Of a DNA stretch of 10,266 nucleotides, positions 1-5,308 are shown piece by piece. Position 1 is the first letter of the stretch, and every line of letters begins with the position of its first letter. The DNA lies in NCBI GenBank assembly GCA_022615275.1, contig JAKEHA010000283.1:1-10266 (forward strand). The letters run 5' to 3'. A program made the translations under genes and the position numbers. The stretch is from Candidatus Latescibacterota bacterium. GTDB lineage: Bacteria > Krumholzibacteriota > Krumholzibacteriia > WVZY01 > JAKEHA01. Under the pieces are notes generated by a model. The model worked only from the letters and a program-made list of their open reading frames with translations, made no database searches and had not been told where the DNA came from.

Positions 1-1
1 G

Positions 2-169
2 ACCACGCGCGTGGTCGCGATCGCGCTCAACACGCGCCGTTTGACCCCCGACGACGCGCGGCGCGCACTCGAGCGTGCCAGCGACGACACCGGCCTCCCA
101 GCCGACGACGTCGTGCGCTTCGAGGCGGAGCCCGTGTGGTCCGCCGTGCGCGCGTCGCTGGGCATGTAG
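2..169 (+). CDS. DUF1611 family protein, C-terminal fragment (DgcN-like)
   Basis: Only the last 55 codons are present; the reading frame enters from the left edge (first full codon at position 2) and stops at TAG 167-169. The tail reads VVAIALNTRRLT, then an acidic helix, then GLPADDVVRF. This resembles the end of DUF1611 proteins as I remember them, which close with a beta strand ending in LNT, a helix, and a GLP-V-DP-VRFG-like segment. Members of this family include DgcN, a D-glutamate N-acetyltransferase that works with the racemase DgcA. The gene lies 18 bp upstream of an enolase-superfamily epimerase on the same strand, the known DUF1611/epimerase arrangement, and this context carries much of the call. 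With the catalytic body outside the window, the reaction cannot be confirmed. Confidence 0.65.
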   Translation, partial: TTRVVAIALNTRRLTPDDARRALERASDDTGLPADDVVRFEAEPVWSAVRASLGM

Positions 170-173
170 CGGC

Positions 174-182
174 GAAGAAGGA
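174..182 (+). promoter_or_regulatory. Ribosome binding site that fixes a GTG start
   Basis: The purine run GAAGAAGGA ends five bases before the GTG at 188. It is the only Shine-Dalgarno-like element near the 5' end of the epimerase gene and supports GTG 188 as its start. Confidence 0.6.
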
Positions 183-187
183 ACATC

Positions 188-1213
188 GTGAAGCTATCCA
201 TCGAGCCGATTCACATCGAGACCGCACACCCGTTCCAAATCGCGCGCGGCACGCGCAAGGATTACGAAGTCTTCGTCGTCACGTTGGAGAGCGACGGCCT
301 CACCGGCATGGGCGAGGCGGCACCGCAGCCGTTCTACGGCGAGAGCCCGATGAGCGTGCGCGGCGCCATTCAGTCGATCGGCCGGCTGCTCGACGTCGAG
401 CCCGAGACGGCGCGCGCGAACCTCAACACGGCGGGAAGCCCCCTGTTCGAGATGCTGCGCCCGCACGCGTCCGTGCGCGCCGCCCTCGACATGGCGCTGT
501 GGGACCTGCGCGGCCGCCGCGAAGGCGTGCCGGTGTGGAAGTTGTGCGGCGCCGACGCGGCGCGCGCGCCGCTGACGTCCTTCACGATCGGCTTCGACCA
601 ACCGGCGGTGATCGACGCCAAGGTGGATGCGGCCGCGCCTTACCGGATTCTCAAGGTGAAGGTCGGACTTCCGGGCGACCTGGAGATTCTCGATCGCGTG
701 CTCGCGCGCAGCGGTAAGACCGTGCGCGTCGACGCCAACGAGGGTTGGGACCTCGAGACGGCCATGGAGAAGACGCGCGACCTGTTTCGGCGCCACGTCG
801 AGTTCTGCGAGCAACCGCTCCCGCACGGCGACGAGGAGGGGCTTCGACAACTGAAGCGATTGAGCCCGCTGCCCATCGTGCTCGACGAGAGCATCGTCGA
901 TCCCGAGGACGTCGCCGGGCGTCACGACCAGGGTCACGGTATCAACATCAAGCTCATGAAGTGCGGCGGCATCACGCGCGCGCTCGCGTTGATCGAAGCC
1001 GCCCGCGCCCATGACATGTCGGTGATGATCGGGTGCATGATCGAAACCTCGCTCGGCATCACCGCGGCCGCGCACGTCTCGCCACTGTGCGACTTCGCGG
1101 ATCTGGACGGCAATCTGCTCTTGGCGAGCGATCCGTTCGCGGGGGTTCGCGTCGTGGACGGACGGTTGGTCTTATCGGACGAACCGGGGTTGGGTGTGCG
1201 GCGGGTGGGCTAG
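188..1213 (+). CDS. Enolase-superfamily epimerase (dipeptide epimerase / N-acetyl-D-Glu racemase, DgcA-like)
   Basis: The gene encodes 341 residues, normal for the muconate-lactonizing subgroup of the enolase superfamily. All expected active-site elements are visible: the K156-V-K158 catalytic lysine pair, metal ligands D182 (in VDANEGW, with N184), E208 (in CEQPLP) and D233 (in LDES), and the opposite-face lysine K255, followed by KCGG. A D305-L-D307 motif near the C-terminus corresponds to the DxD found in L-Ala-D/L-Glu epimerases, where it binds the substrate amino group. These enzymes abstract the alpha proton by 1,1-proton transfer, with an Mg-stabilised enolate. Annotation by similarity would say Ala-Glu dipeptide epimerase (murein peptide recycling). 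The preceding DUF1611 gene suggests instead the DgcN-DgcA route, in which N-acetyl-D-glutamate is racemised. The start is GTG with a purine-rich site upstream. Fold and chemistry are sure; the substrate is open. Confidence 0.93.
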   Translation: MKLSIEPIHIETAHPFQIARGTRKDYEVFVVTLESDGLTGMGEAAPQPFYGESPMSVRGAIQSIGRLLDVEPETARANLNTAGSPLFEMLRPHASVRAALDMALWDLRGRREGVPVWKLCGADAARAPLTSFTIGFDQPAVIDAKVDAAAPYRILKVKVGLPGDLEILDRVLARSGKTVRVDANEGWDLETAMEKTRDLFRRHVEFCEQPLPHGDEEGLRQLKRLSPLPIVLDESIVDPEDVAGRHDQGHGINIKLMKCGGITRALALIEAARAHDMSVMIGCMIETSLGITAAAHVSPLCDFADLDGNLLLASDPFAGVRVVDGRLVLSDEPGLGVRRVG

Positions 1214-1236
1214 CCATCGCTCCGCCCAAGCGACTC

Positions 1237-1611
1237 TCACTCGATCACCACCATCGCCATCGCCTGATCGTCGGTGTGCGTGATCGTGCAGTGGACGACG
1301 GTTCCGCCGAGTAACGCGCAGATCTCCTTCGCGCGTCCGTGCAGCTGGATCTCGGGCTTGCCGCGCGGGTTGCGCACCACTTCAACGTCGCGCCAGCGGA
1401 CACCCGCGCCCCAGCCCGTGCCCAGCGCCTTCATGCACGCCTCCTTGGCCGCGAAGCGACCCGCGATGCGCGGCACCGGGTCGGCGTAGCGGGCCACGTA
1501 CTCGCGCTCGTGCGGCGTGAGGATGCGCTCCACGAAGCGAGCCGGGTACTCGCCGTGGACGCGTCGAACGCGCGCGATTTCGATCAAATCGATTCCCATC
1601 CCGCGAATCAT
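1237..1611 (-). CDS. acpS: Holo-[acyl-carrier-protein] synthase
   Basis: The 124-residue product has the usual AcpS length. It transfers 4'-phosphopantetheine from coenzyme A to the conserved serine of acyl carrier protein, activating fatty acid synthesis in the cytoplasm. Diagnostic motifs are present: GIDLIEI with Mg-binding D8, then RFAAKEA with E57 and K61 downstream (FAAKEACMKALGTG, residues 53-66), and a C-terminal THTDD segment where many relatives have SHTDD. The start ATG at 1611 gives the family-typical MIRGMGIDL beginning; a second ATG at codon 5 is less likely. There is no Shine-Dalgarno; instead a TATACT hexamer lies six bases before the ATG, suggesting a leaderless mRNA. The stop codon lies 23 bp from the convergent epimerase stop, with no evident terminator between them. 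Confidence 0.96.
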   Translation of the reverse strand: MIRGMGIDLIEIARVRRVHGEYPARFVERILTPHEREYVARYADPVPRIAGRFAAKEACMKALGTGWGAGVRWRDVEVVRNPRGKPEIQLHGRAKEICALLGGTVVHCTITHTDDQAMAMVVIE

Positions 1612-1617
1612 CGCGAC

Positions 1618-1623
1618 AGTATA
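1618..1623 (-). promoter_or_regulatory. Candidate -10 element of acpS
   Basis: On the minus strand the hexamer TATACT ends six bases before the acpS ATG. It keeps the most conserved -10 bases (TA at the first two positions and T last). A transcript from it would begin at or within a base or two of the start codon. No convincing -35 hexamer is seen 15-18 bp upstream, so this rests on the -10 and its placement. Confidence 0.45.
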
Positions 1624-1641
1624 GCCGAGCCGACTCGCCGC

Positions 1642-1670
1642 TTGCTACCGCGCCCGTTCCGCGCTAGCTT
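1642..1670 (+). promoter_or_regulatory. Candidate promoter of the MFS gene, leaderless type
   Basis: TTGCTA (1642-1647) and TAGCTT (1665-1670) are separated by 17 bp, the ideal spacing for a vegetative promoter. The -10 hexamer ends eight bases before the ATG at 1679, so transcription would start at the initiator codon. No Shine-Dalgarno precedes that ATG. Each hexamer departs from consensus, so the call is tentative. Confidence 0.4.
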
Positions 1671-1678
1671 CGCGCCTC

Positions 1679-3052
1679 ATGGGCAGACCGTTCTCCACGC
1701 GCAACCAGACCCTCGGCATCGTCAACGGGATGCTGGTCAATCTCGGCAACGCGTTCGTTGACCCCTTCACCGTGCTGCCGGTATTCATCACCACCTTCGG
1801 CGGATCCACGGTGCTGGTCGGATTCGTGTCGGCGGCCTTTTTCGCGGGGTGGTTCCTCCCGCAGGTGCTCGTCGCCAACTACGCCCAATCGCGCAAGCGC
1901 GTCCTCTCCATTTACGGGGCCGCGGCGGCGTTTCGCTTCGTGGGTTTCGCGGGCGCGGGCGCCAGCGTGTTCCTGCTCGACGTCGCCCAGCGCGACCTCA
2001 TTCTGTATTGCGTGTGCACGGGGCTTTCCCTGAACGCGCTCGCCGCCGGTGTCGCGGCGGTGCCGTTCCTCGAGATCACGTCGAAGACGGTGCCGGTCCA
2101 CAAGCGCGGCGCCTTCTTCGCGGGCCGGCGCGTGATCGGCGGGATTTTGGGCATCGTGGCGGGGCTCGTGATCGCGGCCGTGCTCGGGGGCGAACCGGGC
2201 GCGATGTGGGAGCGAAGCGGCATCTATCGAACCGTGAAGTCGGCCGTCGACGCGGTCGGCTGGTCGGGCCACGAGTTTCCCCGCGACTACGGGATTCTCA
2301 TCATCTTGGGCGCCGTCATCTCGACCGCGGGTGTCGTCGCGTACTTGTTCGTGAGCGAACCCGACGCCAAGCACGTCTCGCGCGCCGCACCGCTTCGCGA
2401 CTATCTGGCCGAGGGGTTTCGCCTGCTCCGCCGCATGCCCGGCTACCTGACGTTCCTGGGGATGCGCGTCTGCTACCAGCTCTCGGCGATGGCGTTTCCG
2501 TTCTACGCGACCTACGCGTACACGCACCTCGGCTTCTCGGAAGCGAGCGTGGGCGTCTTCGTTTCCATCTGGGTGGGCGCGGGCGTGCTCTCGAACGCGG
2601 TGTGGGGAAGACTCCTGGATCGCAGCGGCAATCGCATCGTGTTCGTCTCGACGGCCGCGATGAGTGTGGTGGCGCCGGTCGCGATGATGGCACTGACGGC
2701 GCGCGGCGCCTCGGGGTCGCCGGTGGTTGGGATGGGGATCTTCGCCCTGGTCGCATCGACGTTCCTGCTGAACGGTTTCGTACGCAGCGGCCGCTTCATC
2801 GCCAATCAAACGTACCTGCTGGAGTCCGCCCCCGCCGATCGACGACCGCTCTACGTCGGCTTCATGAACTCGCTCTCGTTTCCGTTCATGCTGAGCCCGA
2901 TCCTCGGTGGCGTGGTCGTGGCGACACTGGGCTATCAAACGCTCTTCGCCGTCGGCGCGACGGCCGCCGTCGCCAACGTGATCGCCAGCTCCCGGCTGGT
3001 GGAGCCGCGCCGAAGGGTGCCTGCGGCCGGCGAGGAAGCGGTCGAGGTCTAG
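1679..3052 (+). CDS. Major facilitator superfamily transporter
   Basis: The 457-residue protein has about 12 hydrophobic segments in a 6+6 arrangement, typical of MFS carriers in the inner membrane. TM1 spans about residues 13-35. A roughly 30-residue extracytoplasmic loop (EPGAMWERSGIY onward, about 171-200) lies before TM6, and a basic-acidic central cytoplasmic loop lies at about 224-255. The second half contains W309-G-R-L-L-D-R-S-G317, the loop-8/9 copy of the MFS GxLaDRxGr signature, followed by R-I-V. The N-terminal stretch NGMLVNLGNAFVDPFTVLP is found in a broad uncharacterised MFS group and gives no substrate. The short, charged C-terminal tail is probably cytoplasmic. The gene is transcribed divergently from acpS and appears to be a single-gene unit, since a new promoter region follows its stop. 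Direction of transport and substrate are unknown. Confidence 0.9.
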   Translation: MGRPFSTRNQTLGIVNGMLVNLGNAFVDPFTVLPVFITTFGGSTVLVGFVSAAFFAGWFLPQVLVANYAQSRKRVLSIYGAAAAFRFVGFAGAGASVFLLDVAQRDLILYCVCTGLSLNALAAGVAAVPFLEITSKTVPVHKRGAFFAGRRVIGGILGIVAGLVIAAVLGGEPGAMWERSGIYRTVKSAVDAVGWSGHEFPRDYGILIILGAVISTAGVVAYLFVSEPDAKHVSRAAPLRDYLAEGFRLLRRMPGYLTFLGMRVCYQLSAMAFPFYATYAYTHLGFSEASVGVFVSIWVGAGVLSNAVWGRLLDRSGNRIVFVSTAAMSVVAPVAMMALTARGASGSPVVGMGIFALVASTFLLNGFVRSGRFIANQTYLLESAPADRRPLYVGFMNSLSFPFMLSPILGGVVVATLGYQTLFAVGATAAVANVIASSRLVEPRRRVPAAGEEAVEV

Positions 3053-3085
3053 CTCCGCCGGCTCCGGACAGCCTTTCCGAAGTAG

Positions 3086-3113
3086 CTGACACGCTGGCAG
3101 CCGCGATTGTCAG
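3086..3113. promoter_or_regulatory. Inverted repeat, candidate activator site upstream of hsp20
   Basis: CTGACA (3086-3091) and its exact reverse complement TGTCAG (3108-3113) lie 22 bp apart centre to centre, about two helical turns. The midpoint is roughly 127 bp upstream of the predicted sigma-54 start site, within the usual range for enhancer-binding activators. The half-sites are only 6 bp, so chance is possible. Confidence 0.3.
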
Positions 3114-3157
3114 GCGGGCGTCGAACAGGCGCCGGTCGGCGACCTCGAAGTCGATGG

Positions 3158-3189
3158 TATTTTGTTGTAATTAAATAGATTAAACGAAA
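3158..3189. promoter_or_regulatory. AT-rich island before the sigma-54 promoter
   Basis: About 32 bp rich in A and T (for example TTTTGTTGTAATTAAATAG) interrupt otherwise very GC-rich DNA. The island sits between the inverted repeat and the -24/-12 promoter, where a DNA bend (IHF or HU type) would loop an activator onto polymerase. No good match to the IHF consensus was found, so only the composition and placement are firm. Confidence 0.4.
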
Positions 3190-3199
3190 CTGGAACGAC

Positions 3200-3215
3200 T
3201 GGCACGCGCGCTGCA
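3200..3215 (+). promoter_or_regulatory. Sigma-54 (RpoN) promoter of hsp20
   Basis: TGGCACG, four bases, then CTGCA: this matches the -24/-12 consensus TGGCACG-N4-TTGCA at every defined position but one. The invariant GG (3201-3202) and GC (3213-3214) have exactly 10 bases between them. Transcription would start near 3226 and require an ATP-dependent enhancer-binding activator. Together with the absence of a CIRCE-like repeat or good -35/-10 pair here, this is the best-supported promoter in the window. Confidence 0.72.
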
Positions 3216-3228
3216 AATGCTACGGCTC

Positions 3229-3244
3229 GGTGGCCGACGCCACC
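3229..3244 (+). other. Stem-loop at the 5' end of the hsp20 leader
   Basis: GGTGGC (3229-3234) pairs perfectly with GCCACC (3239-3244) around a CGAC loop. It would lie about three bases from the predicted 5' end of the mRNA, where hairpins often protect transcripts from decay. The rest of the leader, through GGAGG, is A-rich and looks unpaired. Confidence 0.4.
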
Positions 3245-3283
3245 CACGAATACGGAAACCCAACAAAGACGCTGACAAACCCT

Positions 3284-3288
3284 GGAGG
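3284..3288 (+). promoter_or_regulatory. Strong ribosome binding site of hsp20
   Basis: GGAGG lies 10 bases before ATG 3299 and decides the start. An in-frame GTG at 3230 has no such site and would sit only four bases from the predicted transcription start. Confidence 0.8.
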
Positions 3289-3298
3289 ACAACGAACC

Positions 3299-3745
3299 AT
3301 GAAAATCACCAAGTATGTGGCGCCGGTGTCGCCGTTGGATGCGGTCTTCGACCGGCTTGGCCTCGGGCTCCCCGCGATCGATCGCTTCTTCGGCGATGTG
3401 GCGGCGACCGAGGAGGGCTGGACGGCGCTCCGCCTCCCGCGTACGAACGTGCAGGAGACCGAGGATTCGTATGTTTTCACGATGGAGATGCCGGGCTTGA
3501 GCCGCCAGAACGTCGAGGTCAACATCGAGGGCGACACGCTGGTCGTCAAAGGCGAGAAGTCGGAGCAGTCCGAGGAGAAGGGCCTCCTGCGCCGCGAGTA
3601 CCGGGCCAGCCGCTTCGAGCGGACCTTCACCGTCGGCGACGCGATCGACCGCGAGCGCGTCAAGGCGAAGATGGAGGACGGCATCCTGACGGTGACGCTC
3701 CCCAAGAGCCCCGAGAAAGTCGGTCGCAAGATCGACGTTGCGTAA
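3299..3745 (+). CDS. Small heat-shock protein, Hsp20 / alpha-crystallin family
   Basis: The 148-residue protein is an ATP-independent holdase that binds unfolding proteins in the cytoplasm. A short hydrophobic N-terminal arm (about residues 1-40, PLDAVFDRLGLGLPAIDRFF) is followed by the alpha-crystallin domain (about 45-137): P47-R-T-N-V, the M64-P-G66 turn, L81-V-V-K-G-E, and the hallmark A123-x-x-x-D-G-I-L-T-V-T-L-P135. The C-terminal tail ends K-I145-D-V147-A, an I-x-V anchor of the kind used to assemble oligomers. The start was chosen on the GGAGG site. Upstream is a -24/-12 promoter instead of a sigma-32 or HrcA arrangement, and downstream an intrinsic terminator, so the gene appears to be monocistronic. 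E. coli ibpB is a precedent for sigma-54 control of a small heat-shock gene. Function is certain at family level. Confidence 0.95.
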   Translation: MKITKYVAPVSPLDAVFDRLGLGLPAIDRFFGDVAATEEGWTALRLPRTNVQETEDSYVFTMEMPGLSRQNVEVNIEGDTLVVKGEKSEQSEEKGLLRREYRASRFERTFTVGDAIDRERVKAKMEDGILTVTLPKSPEKVGRKIDVA

Positions 3746-3778
3746 CGCTCGTCGCGATGGGCGATGAGCGCCAGGGTG

Positions 3779-3811
3779 GGCCCGGGCCGATAGGCCCGGG
3801 CCTTTCTCTTT
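3779..3811 (+). terminator. Intrinsic terminator after hsp20
   Basis: GGCCCGGGCC occurs at 3779-3788 and again at 3793-3802. Being self-complementary, the two copies form a 10-bp all-G/C stem with a GATA tetraloop, followed by the T-rich run TTTCTCTTT. It lies 33 bp after the hsp20 stop and just before the next promoter. Confidence 0.92.
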
Positions 3812-3832
3812 CGTGGCCTCCCACGCTTCTGG

Positions 3833-3838
3833 TACAGT
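3833..3838 (+). promoter_or_regulatory. Candidate -10 element of the transglutaminase-led operon
   Basis: TACAGT ends eight bases before ATG 3847, and no Shine-Dalgarno is present, so the mRNA would be leaderless. The best upstream partner at 18-bp spacing is TTTCGT (3809-3814), which is weak and overlaps the end of the terminator T-run. Confidence 0.4.
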
Positions 3839-3846
3839 CGCGGGAT

Positions 3847-5295
3847 ATGTCGCGACCCGCACCCGCCCGCCTGCTCGCTGCTTCGCTTTTCGTCCTCGCG
3901 CTGGGCGCCGGCCTCGCGCGCGCCGCGGGCGTCGAACACGAGGAGCATTGGTTCGTCGTTCGCATCGGCGGGTCGGTGGTGGGCACGGCCACCGAGCGCT
4001 ACCAGGAAGGGTCCGAGGGCGTCTCCTACCAAGCCCACATGAACATTCGCTTCACGCGCCTGGGCACGCCCATTTCCATGATGATGTTCACCGAAGAGAT
4101 CTCCGGCCCCGACGGCGCGTTCCGCCGCTCGCGCGTGGAGAGCTCGCTGTCGAACTTCAGTGCCTCGGCCGTGCTCGACGGCGACTCGGTGCGCTACGAG
4201 TCCCGCGTGGGAGGAGCCACGGTGCGCAAGTCCATCGCGTGGGACCCGGCCGTGTGCGCGGAGGCCGTCGCCGCCGAACGCGTGCGCGCGTGGCTCGCGG
4301 GTGCGGCCCCCGAGACGACGGTCGTGCTCTTCGACGTCTCGGAAGGGAGCTTCCGCAAGGCGCGCATGGTTCGCGGCGGAACCACGACCGTCGAGGGCGT
4401 GCGCGTGACCGCGGTCGACGAATACGACGAAGGCGCCGACACGCCTTCGTCGTCGACGTGGTACGACCCGGCCGGCGACGTCACTCGCACGGTGGTTCGC
4501 CAGCTCGGCATCGAGATCGAGATCGCGCGCGTGTCGCACGAACAGATCGCGACGATCGAGATCGAGCCCGATTTCGATATCATTCGGCAGTCGATGCTAC
4601 GCTGCGACAACTTCCCCACACCGGTCGCGAGAGTCGACCGGGTTCCGTTGCGGCTCGATTTTCCCGGCGCTCCCCCGGCCGCACCCATGGACGGGCCCAA
4701 CCAGAAGGAGCAGTCGCGCGACGGGCGATCGGTGGTTGTCGTGCTCTCGCGCGAGACGGTCAATCGCGAGCGGACGGACCAGGCGGGTCTCGCGGCCTTT
4801 CTCAAGTCCGATCGTTTCATCCAGTCCGACGCGCCCGCCGTGCGCGCGGTCGCCGACAGCATTCGCTCGGCCGCGCACGTCGACGGCTGGCCGCTCGCGC
4901 GCGCGATCGCGCAATGGGTCAACGGGCACATCGCCGACAAGAGCATGGAGCACGGGTATGCGTCCGCGCTCGACGTCCTGCGCACGCGCTCGGGCGACTG
5001 CACCGAGCACTCGCTGCTAACGGTCGCGCTCCTGCGCGCGGCCGGCGTTCCCGCGCGTCCCGTGGTGGGCCTCGCGTTCGGCGAAGCGGAGCGCGCGTTC
5101 GTGGGCCACATGTGGGTCGAAGCCCACGTCGACGGGTGGCGCACGCTGGACGCGCTCGACTTGCGACTCGACCCCATTCGATTGCGCGTGCACGCGCCCT
5201 CGGCCAGCGAATCGCTGGGCGAGCGCGACCTGATGCGCGCCTACGGAGCCATCGCGGGCGTCACCATCACGGCACTCGCGACCGAGGCCGACTGA
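3847..5295 (+). CDS. Exported transglutaminase-like (papain-fold) protein
   Basis: From ATG 3847 the product is 482 residues. A signal peptide covers about residues 1-26 (two arginines, a leucine/alanine core, then ARA before AG), so the protein acts outside the cytoplasm. Residues 30-300 form a region rich in predicted strands that I cannot assign with confidence; it loosely recalls the DUF3108-type beta domains of envelope proteins. The C-terminal third is a transglutaminase-like domain with the full Cys-His-Asp triad: C385 (in SGDCTEHSLLTVALLRAAG), H421 (in GHMWVEAHV) and D435 (in TLDAL). Bacterial members are usually peptidases or amidases and only some cross-link proteins. The frame stays open far upstream, across the terminator and hsp20, but the signal peptide and the -10-like hexamer favour ATG 3847. 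It is the first gene of a five-gene unit. Substrate is unknown. Confidence 0.85.
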   Translation: MSRPAPARLLAASLFVLALGAGLARAAGVEHEEHWFVVRIGGSVVGTATERYQEGSEGVSYQAHMNIRFTRLGTPISMMMFTEEISGPDGAFRRSRVESSLSNFSASAVLDGDSVRYESRVGGATVRKSIAWDPAVCAEAVAAERVRAWLAGAAPETTVVLFDVSEGSFRKARMVRGGTTTVEGVRVTAVDEYDEGADTPSSSTWYDPAGDVTRTVVRQLGIEIEIARVSHEQIATIEIEPDFDIIRQSMLRCDNFPTPVARVDRVPLRLDFPGAPPAAPMDGPNQKEQSRDGRSVVVVLSRETVNRERTDQAGLAAFLKSDRFIQSDAPAVRAVADSIRSAAHVDGWPLARAIAQWVNGHIADKSMEHGYASALDVLRTRSGDCTEHSLLTVALLRAAGVPARPVVGLAFGEAERAFVGHMWVEAHVDGWRTLDALDLRLDPIRLRVHAPSASESLGERDLMRAYGAIAGVTITALATEAD

Positions 5296-5297
5296 CC

Positions 5298-5304
5298 GGG
5301 AGGA
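5298..5304 (+). promoter_or_regulatory. Ribosome binding site that selects a TTG start
   Basis: GGGAGGA ends four bases before TTG 5309. The nearest in-frame ATG (5330) is 25 bases away, too far for this site. Confidence 0.7.
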
Positions 5305-5308
5305 CTCT

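Noticed and set aside
1214..1236. Possible bidirectional terminator between the convergent epimerase and acpS genes
   Set aside because: The 23-bp gap shows no stable stem with a T-run on either strand.
1664..2938. A 424-codon minus-strand open frame opposite the MFS gene
   Set aside because: Its product is highly charged (runs of H, R, E, D) with no fold-like pattern, while the plus strand encodes coherent membrane helices.
3026..3062. GCCGGCG/CGCCGGC inverted repeat across the MFS stop codon as a terminator
   Set aside because: The loop is 23 bases and no T-run follows. Seven-base G/C complements are common at this composition.
3230..3298. An upstream GTG that would lengthen Hsp20 by 23 residues
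   Set aside because: It has no ribosome site and would lie four bases from the predicted transcript start, whereas ATG 3299 follows GGAGG at good spacing.
3053..3298. CIRCE or ROSE-type heat-shock elements before hsp20
   Set aside because: No TTAGCACTC-N9-GAGTGCTAA repeat was found, and the ribosome site does not appear to pair with upstream U-rich sequence.
3217..3846. An upstream extension of the transglutaminase reading frame through hsp20
   Set aside because: The extension is an out-of-frame shadow of hsp20 and crosses the terminator. ATG 3847 begins a proper signal peptide.
3220..4539. A 439-codon minus-strand open frame spanning hsp20, its terminator and the transglutaminase gene
   Set aside because: It crosses a strong terminator and two well-supported genes and has low-complexity composition.
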